Source: Abiotrophia sp938010525
GTDB taxonomy: Bacteria > Bacillota > Bacilli > Lactobacillales > Aerococcaceae
DNA: 64,000 nucleotides
NCBI RefSeq assembly: GCF_938010525.1
Contig: NZ_CALLVK010000022.1
Span: 62,001 to 126,000, forward strand
Reading direction: 5' to 3'
Part shown: positions 1 through 8,344 of the stretch, one piece after another
Layout: the number at the start of each line of letters is the position of its first letter
Numbering within the stretch: the stretch's first letter is position 1
The notes under the pieces: generated by a model
Told to the model about the DNA's origin: nothing
Databases searched by the model: none
The model's input: only the letters and a program-made list of their open reading frames with translations
Translations under genes and position numbers: made by a program

Positions 1-751
1 GAGCGGTCTGGCTATCCCAGGTCCCGACTAAGTAAGTGGTATTAAAGATATTATGGTAGCTATCTCCGATTGGGTCGACCCCTTGAGGTGAGAAGATGAA
101 GACGGCCTTGTCCTGGCCTGTCACCTCATCCTTCAAGAAGACCATATCCGGGCACTCCCACATATAGCCCAGGGGCTGATCAAATTGGAAGATAGAACCG
201 CGGTAGTCCCAGTCTTTGAGGTCTTTGGTGAAGAAGGCCACGGTGTCGCCGGTCTTATCTAAGCGCTGAGCCCCCAGTAACATCCACCAACCTTGGACGG
301 TCGCATCATACCAGACCTTAGGATCCCGCACATGGCCGGTATAATCCGGCAACTGCTCAGTCACAGGGCCTAATTTGGTGAAATGAATGCCGTCTGTCGA
401 AGTGGCAATACATTGGTAGCTGGTCCGGCGTCCTGCCTCATCCTTGGTATTGCCGGTATAGAAGAGGTAGAGGGTGTCCTCGTGGACGATGGCACCACCT
501 GAGTAGACCCCGTTCTTATCGAACCAGTCATCGGACTTGAGGGCTACCGGCAACTGCTCATAGGTCACGAAGTCCTTGGTCCGGACATGACCCCAGTATT
601 TGGTAGAGTGGTCGGTCGCATGCGGGTTATATTGATAGAAAATATGATAGTAACCCTGGAAATAGCAGAGCCCGTTGGGGTCATTAAGTAGCCCCTGCTC
701 AGGCGTCAGATGGAAGTGTTGGGCGTAAGGCCCTTTGTTGCGGCTTGTCAT
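1..751 (-). CDS. scrB: Sucrose-6-phosphate hydrolase (GH32), C-terminus beyond window
   Basis: Hydrolyses the sucrose-6-phosphate delivered by the PTS to glucose-6-phosphate and fructose in the cytoplasm. The start at 751 follows a good AAAGGAGG ribosome site. About 250 residues are visible before the left edge. They contain the GH32 N-terminal signatures: LNDPNG near residue 22 (Asp nucleophile), an RDPK block near residue 142, and WECPD near residue 198 (Glu acid/base). No signal peptide is seen, as expected for the intracellular enzyme. It lies downstream of scrA but behind a terminator, and has its own likely promoter. A beta-fructosidase of other specificity is possible, but the scrA/scrR context argues for sucrose-6-phosphate. 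Confidence 0.92.
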   Translation of the reverse strand, partial: MTSRNKGPYAQHFHLTPEQGLLNDPNGLCYFQGYYHIFYQYNPHATDHSTKYWGHVRTKDFVTYEQLPVALKSDDWFDKNGVYSGGAIVHEDTLYLFYTGNTKDEAGRRTSYQCIATSTDGIHFTKLGPVTEQLPDYTGHVRDPKVWYDATVQGWWMLLGAQRLDKTGDTVAFFTKDLKDWDYRGSIFQFDQPLGYMWECPDMVFLKDEVTGQDKAVFIFSPQGVDPIGDSYHNIFNTTYLVGTWDSQTA

Positions 752-785
752 GGCTGGTCCTCCTTTTTGATTATAGGCTAACTTG

Positions 786-814
786 ATTATAGCACAGCTG
801 CCAGTAGGCACCTA
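786..814 (-). promoter_or_regulatory. Probable scrB promoter (extended -10)
   Basis: On the minus strand TGCTATAAT (-10 hexamer at 791-786) gives an extended -10. The -35 region 17 bases upstream is weak. It lies between the scrA terminator and scrB, so scrB can be transcribed independently. A second TATAAT sits at 775-770 but is too close to the ribosome site to be the main -10. Confidence 0.5.
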
Positions 815-843
815 TGAAAACAGGACGAGTTGCCCCGTCCTGT
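814..843 (-). terminator. Rho-independent terminator after scrA
   Basis: ACAGGACG (843-836 on the minus strand) pairs with CGTCCTGT (827-820) around an 8-base loop. It is followed by a short T run and sits 19 bases after the scrA stop. Confidence 0.75.
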
Positions 844-861
844 CATAAGTCATACTTGTGC

Positions 862-2253
862 TTAAGCTTGTTTGTCTTCTTTGTAACCGAAGGCGTAGGT
901 CAAGCCGAACCCGATCCCGAAGCTGACTACCAGCACCAAGAGGTAAGCAAAGATATTGTTGAGGTAGAGTAAGACCCCTGGTAAAACAGTGACAGACATA
1001 CCAGTCGCTGCCAATTTGAAGAGGCCTGCTAACCAACCACCTGCAGCCCCGGCAACGAGACCCATAACGAATGGTTTACCATAACGGAGGTTAACCCCGA
1101 AGATAGCTGGTTCTGTAATCCCTAGCAAGCAGGAAATCCCTGAAGAGTATGCCAAAGCACGAACCTTGTGGTTGACTGTCTTGTAACCTACAGCGAAGGT
1201 TGCCCCTGCTTGACCTGCCATGGCAGCAGTGAAGTAAGCATTCAGTGGGTTGGTCTTGTCGCCGTTAGTCAATAATTGTAATTCTAAGAAGTTGAAGATG
1301 TGGTGAATCCCGGTAACCACGATGATTTGTTGAACACCACCGACGATGAGACCCGCTAAACCAAATGGCAAGGTCAAGATCTGCTTGGTTACGTCCAGTA
1401 CGACTGTCTCCAAGGAGTGGAAGACTGGCCCAATAGCGAAGAGACCCAAGATAGACATTACCAAGAAGGTTAAGAATGGTGTCACGATTAAGTCGAAGGT
1501 ATCCTTAACGTGGTCATGGAGCCATTTTTCAAGTTTAGCCCCGATTAAACCGACGAAGAAGGCTGGCAAGACAGTCCCTTGATAACCTACGACTGGAATG
1601 AAGCCGAAGAAGGTTAAGGCTTGCGCATCCCCACTAGCCACTGCATAAGCGTTAGGCAAGGCAGGGTTGACCATCATTAAACCGAGGACAATCCCTAAGA
1701 CAGGGTTGCCACCGAAGACCTTGAAGCTAGACCAAGCAACTAAGGCTGGTAAGAAGGCGAAGGCGGTATCGGTTAAGATTTGTGTATAGAGTAAGAAGTT
1801 TTGGTCGATTTGTTTAGGATCGGTTAAGCCGAAGAGGCCAATCACTTCTGGACGAGTGAGGACACCCCGAACCCCCATGAAGAGACCGGTTGCCACCAAG
1901 ACAGGGATGATTGGTACGAAAACGTCCCCGAAGGTCCGGATCATACGTTGTAAGATATTACCTTGTGGCTTCACTTCTTCTTTTTGGTCAGACTTGGTTA
2001 CAGCGTTAACGCCCAAGGCTGATACTTCTTCATAGACCTTGTTGACCGTACCGGTTCCAAAAATAATTTGGTATTGACCAGAGTTGAAGAAAGCACCCAT
2101 GACCTTGTCGGTATTTTCGATGGCTTCCTTATCAATTTTGGCTTCGTCTTTGACCATAACACGTAGACGAGTTGCGCAGTGTGCGACGCTAGAGATGTTT
2201 TCCTTACCACCTAGGTATTTGACAACATCTTGTGCGATTTCTTTAAATCCCAT
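862..2253 (-). CDS. scrA: Sucrose-type PTS transporter, EIIBC
   Basis: Imports and phosphorylates sucrose at the membrane. The 463 residues comprise an EIIB domain (about 1-80) with the phosphorylated cysteine at C26 in VAHCATRLR, then an EIIC domain (about 100-455) of hydrophobic segments with an HHIFNFLE block and the GITEPAIFG loop. There is no EIIA domain, unlike the roughly 660-residue streptococcal ScrA, so phosphate must come from an EIIA-Glc encoded elsewhere, as for SacP of Bacillus. The sequence alone would also fit a trehalose EIIBC; the adjacent scrB decides for sucrose. Expression is probably controlled by ScrR through the sites upstream. Confidence 0.9.
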   Translation of the reverse strand: MGFKEIAQDVVKYLGGKENISSVAHCATRLRVMVKDEAKIDKEAIENTDKVMGAFFNSGQYQIIFGTGTVNKVYEEVSALGVNAVTKSDQKEEVKPQGNILQRMIRTFGDVFVPIIPVLVATGLFMGVRGVLTRPEVIGLFGLTDPKQIDQNFLLYTQILTDTAFAFLPALVAWSSFKVFGGNPVLGIVLGLMMVNPALPNAYAVASGDAQALTFFGFIPVVGYQGTVLPAFFVGLIGAKLEKWLHDHVKDTFDLIVTPFLTFLVMSILGLFAIGPVFHSLETVVLDVTKQILTLPFGLAGLIVGGVQQIIVVTGIHHIFNFLELQLLTNGDKTNPLNAYFTAAMAGQAGATFAVGYKTVNHKVRALAYSSGISCLLGITEPAIFGVNLRYGKPFVMGLVAGAAGGWLAGLFKLAATGMSVTVLPGVLLYLNNIFAYLLVLVVSFGIGFGLTYAFGYKEDKQA

Positions 2254-2305
2254 ATGAGTTCCTCCTTCATGCAGATGAGACTAAAACAATAATTGCCTGT
2301 AGAAA

Positions 2306-2358
2306 AGAAACCGGTTCTCCTCTAAGCTTTATTATACTTGGAATAGAACCGGTGTCAA
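2306..2358 (-). promoter_or_regulatory. scrA promoter with two LacI-type operators
   Basis: TTGACA (2358-2353), a 16-base spacer and TATAAT (2336-2331) form a near-consensus minus-strand promoter. Two related half-palindromes centred on CCGG flank the -10: AGAACCGG reading 2346-2357 overlaps the -35/spacer, and AGAAACCGGTTCT at 2306-2318 lies just downstream of the start point. Placement fits repression by the LacI-family protein encoded immediately upstream. Confidence 0.75.
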
Positions 2359-2402
2359 TATAATTAAATCTGAAAATGAAATCGTCGAGCTTTCAAATTA
2401 GG

Positions 2403-3383
2403 TTAGACAGCTGTAACAGACTGTCTGATAACAAGGGAAGTTTCGAGCTTGCGTTTGGTAGCCGTCTCATGACCCTGAATTCTGTCTAGCAGCATCTTGG
2501 TAGCAACATAGCCGGCATGACGATAAGGATATTCTACCGTCGTCAAGCCAGGATAGATAGAAGAACCTAGGACATTATTGCCAAAACCAGCAAAGTTAAT
2601 TTGCTCTGGTACCTGATAACCTGCTTCTAGGCAAGCCCGCATGGCACCAATAGCAATAATATCGGTTGCCCCCACAATCAGGCGGGGCTTATTGAGCAGC
2701 ACTTGATCCCGCGTCACTTGGTAGCCATCCATGAGATTGAAGCCACAGCTGTACTCGCGGAAGCTAGTATCACCGTATTTGAGGAATTCCCGCTTAATGG
2801 CATCGCGGCGCTTAATGCCCACGGCTGGGTCGGTTGTAGTCACCGTCAAGAAGTCCATATCCCGATGGCCCATGGCATAGAGGTAGTCGGCCAACTGGCG
2901 ACCCGCACTCTCCTCGTCGTAGTAGATGGTATTCTCGTCCAGGAATTCTTGGCCAATGGTCACAATGGGCACCTGGACATTCTCAAGCAGTTCAATAATC
3001 CGGTTGTCAGTATGAGACATAAGGAAGATGACCCCGTCCATCTTGTTAACTTGGAAGGTTCTGAGGGCCTCTTCTTCCCGGCTGACCGAGAAATTAGAAT
3101 TAATAATTAAAACCTGATAGTTGTGCTGACGGAAAACTTCGTCAATTTCACTCAGGATACAGTTGGCTGAAAAACTATCAAGCCGTGGTATGATGACGCC
3201 AATCATACGGCTCTCCTTGGCTTTCAAGCTTTGGGCAAAAGAATTAGGCACGTAGCCGGTTTGCTTGATGACTGCCTCAATCTTAGCAGCTGTTTTCCGG
3301 CTGACGGAACCCCCGTTCAAATGTCTAGAAACCGTACTTTTGGCAACACCTGCTAATTTTGCAATATCATTAATCGTTGTCAT
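2403..3383 (-). CDS. scrR: LacI-family sucrose operon repressor
   Basis: Sequence-specific repressor of the sucrose genes. The 326 residues start with a typical LacI helix-turn-helix (TINDIAKLAGVAKSTVSRHL, residues 3-22) and hinge helix, followed by a periplasmic-binding-protein-like effector domain from about residue 60 to the end. It lies directly upstream of scrA on the same strand, with an operator-bearing gap of about 150 bases between them. Fructose or a sucrose derivative is the usual inducer in this family; which one applies here cannot be read from the sequence. A GGAGGG ribosome site precedes the ATG. Confidence 0.88.
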   Translation of the reverse strand: MTTINDIAKLAGVAKSTVSRHLNGGSVSRKTAAKIEAVIKQTGYVPNSFAQSLKAKESRMIGVIIPRLDSFSANCILSEIDEVFRQHNYQVLIINSNFSVSREEEALRTFQVNKMDGVIFLMSHTDNRIIELLENVQVPIVTIGQEFLDENTIYYDEESAGRQLADYLYAMGHRDMDFLTVTTTDPAVGIKRRDAIKREFLKYGDTSFREYSCGFNLMDGYQVTRDQVLLNKPRLIVGATDIIAIGAMRACLEAGYQVPEQINFAGFGNNVLGSSIYPGLTTVEYPYRHAGYVATKMLLDRIQGHETATKRKLETSLVIRQSVTAV

Positions 3384-4148
3384 TGTTACCCTCCTAGCGA
3401 TTATCTAGCCTTCGCTGGTAGTGAGTAGCATAGAGCTTATGACAAGTGTGTCTAAGACTGCCTCGAGGGCGTCTGGACTAAATCTTACTAAAAATCTCTT
3501 ACGCTTGCTTCACTTACATAATTTCAACATTAACTTACATTAAATCCAAGTAAATTCAAACGGAAAATACAAAAAAATGTCAAAAGATTGTGTATTATGC
3601 CCTGCCCACAAACTTTTGACGCCTATTTACCGTGTTTGAATTCGTTTTATGACTTGGAAAACTGCCCACTAGCCCCTTGGCCTATGGTCAGATTCTTTCG
3701 TTATAAACGCGTCCTTTCATCCACACGCAAGCCCCTGGGGACCAACGTCAAATTCTCACGATTCATCAGTTGCGTCAACACTCTTCACTTACTAGATTGC
3801 GGTCCTCCCCCCTTTAACTCGTGCCGTTTTGGGCCTAAGCGGGCCCTCTCGCTTAATCAGCATATCTATCCGGCGCCACCCTATTGGACTGGGTCACTGT
3901 CTGCCATTGACTGGCCAGACTGGGCAAGTTATCCACTAGCTCACAGGGGTATGGTGCTTGGGATAGACAGGTATTATAACTAACACCGGTCACATCCTCC
4001 CCTTCTCGTGATGAGTATTCAAGATATTGCAGTTTCAATTTTGGAACTAGTTCCATCAGAAACCGCTGTCTTTACACTGTTATTATGACATATTTATCTT
4101 ACTTTTACAAGTATCTTCTCGCGTCAGCTGCCAGGCCTTATCCCATCT
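3384..4148. other. Long gap without a convincing gene
   Basis: About 770 bases between scrR and the terminator of the next gene. The left end should hold the scrR promoter. The rest is conspicuously C-rich and G-poor on the plus strand, and its longest frames (131 codons plus, 67 codons minus) lack a ribosome site and resemble nothing I recognise. It may be decayed DNA. Confidence 0.4.
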
Positions 4149-4185
4149 AAAAAAATACGAAGCTAAGTATCGGAACTTAGCTTCG
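4149..4185 (-). terminator. Terminator after the carbohydrate-binding protein gene
   Basis: A perfect 10-base stem, CGAAGCTAAG (4158-4167) with CTTAGCTTCG (4176-4185), 8-base loop. On the minus strand it is followed by a T-rich run (4157-4149). Confidence 0.85.
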
Positions 4186-4207
4186 CAGAGGAGAATGACC
4201 CTAATGA

Positions 4208-5827
4208 TTAGGGATGAAAGCCACTTGTCACAGGAGTGACAAGGGCTGCCGTGGCAGTTTGGATCGTCCCTTCCACTTGGATGGTGTAGGTCTGACCGTC
4301 TACTAGGTCGCCACTGGACATAATGATCGCTTGGAAATCCTTGCTGGCCGTCTGACGGGCCACTTCCTTGCCATTGGCATCGAGGATGATCAGCGTTTGG
4401 CCTGCGGTCCCTGCTATGTTAGCAGTAATGGAAGCCTGGGTCGATCCTTGGGCGAAACCTTGCAGCATGTCGGAGGTCCCTAAGGCCCAGACCGTGCCGC
4501 CTGTGATGGTGATGTCGCCCGCTGCATCGAGGGGGCCATTACCGCCTTGGACTGAGCCATTGACGACGAGGCTACCACCACTAATGGTGACCGTCCCGTT
4601 GGAATCAATGCCGTCACCTTCTGCATCAATGGTGAGGGTCCCACCTTCAAGGATGATTTGTAGGCTTGGATCACTTTCTTCCTGGCCACCTGGCGGCATG
4701 CCTCCAGCCCCTTGGCCATTTTGCGGTGGCTGGCCGCCTTGTGGCGGCGCTTGGCCAGCCGATGGAGACGGTGGGGTTGCATTCTTGTCCTTGTTGGCTT
4801 GGTCACCCTGACTGCCAGCTGCTGAGTCGGCAGTGGCCTGGCTGGCAGAAGAGCTGGTGTCAGCTGCATTACTTGTGGCGCTAGCGTCTGTGGTCTTGCT
4901 TGTGGCGCTCGTGTCCGTAGTTTTGCCAGAGGAGCCTGCCGAAGCGTTGACCCCGTCATCGCTACTCTTGATGGTGACATCGCCACCTAGTTGACGGATG
5001 ACACGCGCTTCCAAGCCTTCCTCACTTTGGCTAACGGTAATCGTCCCGCCTTTAATAGTCAATTCATTGCCGGCATCCACCCCATCTTCGGTGGCAGCAA
5101 TACTTAATTGAGTCGGATTGAGGCTAATGTTTGCCCGTTCGGTCGTCTCGTCATGCTCAGCATGGAGACCGTCTTTGCCTGCTTCAATGGTCAGAGTAGC
5201 CGCCTCAATATCGAGGGAGCCCTCGGCCTTGAAGCCATGGTTAGCGACCTTGACGGTATAGGCCCCGCCTAAGACCTTGAGGTCGTCTTCCACCTCTAAG
5301 GCATTCTTGGTAAGAGCCGTGAGGGTCAAGTTACCTGTCCCGTTCAGGGTCAGAGGCACCTGACTGTGGATGGTGGCTTTGACCTCTTCATCGTCGCTGG
5401 CCTGGCTTTCTGTCAAAGCATTCTGACTACCTCCCGCTAGACTGATGACGACTTCTTGGGCCTTGTTAATTCGTAGTAGAGTGCCCTCCCCTTCTAGGGT
5501 CAGGTTTTGAAAGACCAAGTGGACCTGGTCAGTGTCAGCTGCCTCTACCACTAGCTTGATGTTCTTGCCACTACCGGTTAGAACATAGGTGCCGCCTTGG
5601 GTGATGGTTAACGTTTGGTCGCTGAAGCTAGCGCCTTGCCCTGTGACGGTGGCCGTTTGATCAGCCAAAGTAATTGGGCTAGCCTGGCTCTCATCATAGC
5701 TGGTTTGGGCTTGGAAACTGATCACTGACTGACTTCCCTGCGTGCCCGACTGGGCTAAGACTGGATAAGCCAAGGACATACTGGCGGTCAGGCTGATGAG
5801 GGTGGCGATCGTAATGCTTTTTCTCAT
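4208..5827 (-). CDS. Secreted carbohydrate-binding domain protein (Cthe_2159-like)
   Basis: A 539-residue exported protein. A signal peptide covers about residues 1-26 (ending PVLAQ). Repeated short blocks such as LTLNGTGNLTL, GGTITV and GGTLTIDAEGDGID suggest a right-handed beta-helix, matching the Cthe_2159/DUF4353 carbohydrate-binding family. Members of that family bind acidic polysaccharides; the ligand here is inferred only. The helix is interrupted at about residues 295-385 by a low-complexity Ser/Thr/Ala then Pro/Gly/Gln-rich insert, which looks like a flexible linker. There is no LPXTG signal or lipobox, so it is probably released. It is monocistronic, with its own terminator and an inverted repeat in its leader. 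Confidence 0.8.
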   Translation of the reverse strand: MRKSITIATLISLTASMSLAYPVLAQSGTQGSQSVISFQAQTSYDESQASPITLADQTATVTGQGASFSDQTLTITQGGTYVLTGSGKNIKLVVEAADTDQVHLVFQNLTLEGEGTLLRINKAQEVVISLAGGSQNALTESQASDDEEVKATIHSQVPLTLNGTGNLTLTALTKNALEVEDDLKVLGGAYTVKVANHGFKAEGSLDIEAATLTIEAGKDGLHAEHDETTERANISLNPTQLSIAATEDGVDAGNELTIKGGTITVSQSEEGLEARVIRQLGGDVTIKSSDDGVNASAGSSGKTTDTSATSKTTDASATSNAADTSSSASQATADSAAGSQGDQANKDKNATPPSPSAGQAPPQGGQPPQNGQGAGGMPPGGQEESDPSLQIILEGGTLTIDAEGDGIDSNGTVTISGGSLVVNGSVQGGNGPLDAAGDITITGGTVWALGTSDMLQGFAQGSTQASITANIAGTAGQTLIILDANGKEVARQTASKDFQAIIMSSGDLVDGQTYTIQVEGTIQTATAALVTPVTSGFHP

Positions 5828-5885
5828 GATATGGACCTCCCTTATTGGTCTTGCGTGTAGTAATCTTGGATTGTTTTAATAGTAG

Positions 5886-5922
5886 GTTAAGTGATAGTCA
5901 GATGTCCCCTCTATCACTTAAC
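5886..5922 (-). promoter_or_regulatory. 12-base inverted repeat in leader of the secreted protein gene
   Basis: GTTAAGTGATAG (5886-5897) and CTATCACTTAAC (5911-5922) form perfect 12-base arms around 13 bases, about 60 bases upstream of the start codon and just downstream of a possible -10 (TATACT). It could be an operator or an mRNA hairpin. Confidence 0.45.
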
Positions 5923-6039
5923 TTGATTTCAGTATAGAAGTCCTAGCTAAAATTTACTTAAAATGCTGAAGGTATTTTTTAGGTTAGGGGAGATTGTGGC
6001 CTGCCTTGCGCTAGGAAAGGTGTTTTCTTCGGTTTGCCC

Positions 6040-6282
6040 GAGCCAGTGGTCCACTCTTTAAAGTGGTCCACTAGCTCGGCGCTTTTCCCGGATTTCGGCC
6101 CGTTTTCGCCGTCTTCCTGGGAGCTAGTGGTCCACTCTTCAAAGTGGACCACTGGCTCGACGATTTTCCTGGATTTCGGCCTGTTTCCGGCGGGTTCTTG
6201 GGAGCTAGTGGTCCACTCTCCAAAGTGGACCACTGGCTCGACTCTTTTCCCGGTTTTCGGCCCGTTTTCGCCGTGTTCCTAG
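6040..6282. repeat. Three tandem 81-base units built on a nested 38-base palindrome
   Basis: Copies of the palindrome at 6040-6077, 6121-6158 and 6202-6239, exactly 81 bases apart. The core is GAGCTAGTGGTCCACT, six variable bases, then its complement. Each arm contains the hyphenated palindrome AGTGG-N-CCACT, so either arm can fold alone or pair with the other. The 43-base spacers are also conserved (TTTTCC-GG-TTTCGGCC-GTTT). The sequence CTAGGAAAGG occurs on both sides of the array, at 6011-6020 and 6279-6288. More copies are at 10336, 10418 and 12015. Because 81 is divisible by three, frames stay open across the array; these are not genes. Confidence 0.9.
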
Positions 6283-6307
6283 GAAAGGCAGGGATTTTGG
6301 GCTATAC

Positions 6308-6342
6308 AAAAATCCCTCTTTCAATCGATTATTGAAAGAGGG
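6308..6342 (-). terminator. Terminator of the coaBC-ecsAB operon
   Basis: A perfect 12-base stem, CCCTCTTTCAAT (6314-6325) with ATTGAAAGAGGG (6331-6342), followed on the minus strand by a T run. It starts 12 bases after the ecsB stop. Confidence 0.85.
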
Positions 6343-6353
6343 GTTAAACTTCA

Positions 6354-7610
6354 TTAATGTAATCGGCTATGGCGGCCAATCCAAAATGGTAGGTAAACCA
6401 GGAGGCCTAGCGCTGCGACGGCTAGCCAAATCAAGAGGCAGAGGCCCAAGTGAGGCCAGTTACCCTGAGCTAGAACTGCAACTAAGAGGCTGTAGACTAG
6501 CAACTGCAGGACTAGAATCATGGCCAGTACCGGGCGCAAGGCGGGTACTAGGGCCTGCTGTCCAACCGGATAGAGACGCTCTAGTGGGTGGCGCAGGGGC
6601 TCTAGAGCTAGGGGCATGAGCTGAACTAGGGTCAAGACCGTACTCAATGCACCGGCTGCCGCCCAGAGCCAGACTTGTTGACTGCTGACGATGACCAAGC
6701 TGAAGAAAATCAGCACCCGTAGCCAGATTCCTGAATAGGCGGTATTGCGCACTAAATGGCGCAGGTAGAGGTAGGCGTAGCGATTACCTAGGCGCCCTGA
6801 CAGACTCTTGAGGACACCGTCCAGATAAGCTCGTCGCTTAATGGGTGGAATCTGCTGGGGCACTTCTGCAAAGAGGGCCAACCAACGGTAGAGGCTGGCG
6901 CGACGGGCCTGCTCTTGGGCTACCAGGGCTTCAAACTCAATCCAATGTTGAGGCACTTTCCGGCAGGTCCAGCAGAGAAAGGCAGCACCTAGAATCAGCA
7001 GCAAGGCTAAAAGTCCCAAAGCCAGGTTAGCCGGCAGCCACAAGCTCCCCGCTCCCAGTCCTGCCAAGGCCAGAGCTAACAAAGAACCAGACAAAGCTTT
7101 TGGCAGCAAGCCGCTATAAAAACCTAGATAGCCGGCCCAAGCCACTAGGAACTTGGCGGCCACTACATAGACAATCAGACAGAGAGCCTGACCCAAGGAC
7201 CAACCAAAGCCCAAACTAATCAGGGGTGCCAGCAACAAGGTTAAAACAGCCAAGACTAGGCTGGGAGCAAGAGCACCCAACCAGACGCCCCATTTCCAGA
7301 CAGCATGCCATTGATAACCCCGGGCGAAGAGATAGCTCTTGTCTGGCTCGTAGGTCAGGAGCAAGGGCCGGCCCCAAGCCAGGCCCGCCCACCAGACTAG
7401 CAAGCAGACTGCTGTCATCATCAGTCCCAAACCTTGATGTGGCTGGCTTTGGAGGGAAGTCAATAATTGTTGGTAATAGATACTGAAGAAACCAAAGGCC
7501 ACCAAGAGAATGAGGGCCATGTGGTCGTTGAGAATGAGCCGGCTGTAGCGGCTCATGGTCTTGGCAAAGTCGCGCAGACGCCCCTGCCAGAGACTGTTCA
7601 AATCCTTCAT
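6354..7610 (-). CDS. ecsB: EcsB-family ABC transporter membrane subunit
   Basis: Membrane partner of the ATPase EcsA. Ecs transporters affect protein secretion, membrane proteolysis and competence in Firmicutes; the substrate is not settled. The 418 residues begin with a hydrophilic stretch (MKDLNSLWQGRLRDF) and then show several pairs of strongly hydrophobic segments, with a cytoplasmic loop around residues 215-275. Length and N-terminus match EcsB. The start overlaps the ecsA stop by 4 bases (ATGA), so translation is coupled. No ecsC follows; the operon ends here in a terminator. Confidence 0.82.
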   Translation of the reverse strand: MKDLNSLWQGRLRDFAKTMSRYSRLILNDHMALILLVAFGFFSIYYQQLLTSLQSQPHQGLGLMMTAVCLLVWWAGLAWGRPLLLTYEPDKSYLFARGYQWHAVWKWGVWLGALAPSLVLAVLTLLLAPLISLGFGWSLGQALCLIVYVVAAKFLVAWAGYLGFYSGLLPKALSGSLLALALAGLGAGSLWLPANLALGLLALLLILGAAFLCWTCRKVPQHWIEFEALVAQEQARRASLYRWLALFAEVPQQIPPIKRRAYLDGVLKSLSGRLGNRYAYLYLRHLVRNTAYSGIWLRVLIFFSLVIVSSQQVWLWAAAGALSTVLTLVQLMPLALEPLRHPLERLYPVGQQALVPALRPVLAMILVLQLLVYSLLVAVLAQGNWPHLGLCLLIWLAVAALGLLVYLPFWIGRHSRLH

Positions 7611-8344
7611 GCCGTCACCTCGCGACTGGCCATTTGGATATAGAGTTGATCCAGACTAGCACCGGGCGCTTCTAGGGCTTCTTGCAAGTCCTCTAGGGTA
7701 CCCTGAGCATAGAGGCGACCTGCCTGCATCATGAGGTAGGAGTCGGCTAGATTTTCCACCAAACCTAGAACGTGAGTGGTCAAGAGGATGGCGCAGCCGG
7801 CTTGGGCGCGGGCCTGGAGAATGTCCTTGAATTGTTGAATGGCCAAGGGGTCCAAGCCCAAGAAAGGTTCGTCAATAATCAGGAATTTGGCATCGGAGAC
7901 CAAGGCGCAGACAATCATGACCTTTTGCTTCATGCCCTTAGAAAAGTGGGTCGGAAACCAATCCAACTGCTTGTCCAAACGGAAGAGCTTGAGTAGGGGT
8001 TGAGCCCGCTCCATCACGACTGCCGGGTCCAGGCCATAGCCCAGGGCCGTCAGTTCCAGATGCTCGCGCAAGGTCAGCGCTTCATAGAGAATGGGCGTCT
8101 CAGGCACATAGGCCAGCTGGCTGGCAAAGGCCTGGTGGTTTTCCTGCAGGCTGAGGCCATCCAGGGTAACCGTCCCGGCCTGGGGCTTGAGCAGACCCAA
8201 GATGGTCTTGAGCAGGGTGGATTTACCCGCCCCATTGAGCCCAATTAGGGCCATAATTTGGCCCCACTCAATCTGGAAGTTAATGTCTTGGATGACCGGC
8301 ACCTGGCGGTAACCACTGGCCAATCCGGCTACATGAATTGTCAT
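7607..8344 (-). CDS. ecsA: EcsA-family ABC transporter ATPase
   Basis: Cytoplasmic ATPase of the Ecs exporter. The 245 residues have Walker A GLNGAGKST (35-43), a signature of the EcsA type (SKGMKQKV, around 135-142) in place of the usual LSGGQ, and Walker B FLIIDEP with the D-loop GLDPLA just after. It overlaps ecsB by 4 bases at its end and coaBC by 4 bases at its start, which implies one mRNA and coupled translation of all three. Confidence 0.88.
   Translation of the reverse strand: MTIHVAGLASGYRQVPVIQDINFQIEWGQIMALIGLNGAGKSTLLKTILGLLKPQAGTVTLDGLSLQENHQAFASQLAYVPETPILYEALTLREHLELTALGYGLDPAVVMERAQPLLKLFRLDKQLDWFPTHFSKGMKQKVMIVCALVSDAKFLIIDEPFLGLDPLAIQQFKDILQARAQAGCAILLTTHVLGLVENLADSYLMMQAGRLYAQGTLEDLQEALEAPGASLDQLYIQMASREVTA

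Noticed and set aside
3588..3983. 131-codon plus-strand frame in the gap after scrR
   Set aside because: No ribosome site, unusual residue composition, no recognisable family.
5979..6335. Open frames on both strands over the palindrome array, with 27-residue repeats (VHFEEWTTSSQE-like)
   Set aside because: They arise because the 81-base unit is a multiple of three and lacks stops; there is no ribosome site and the same sequence reads open in several frames.
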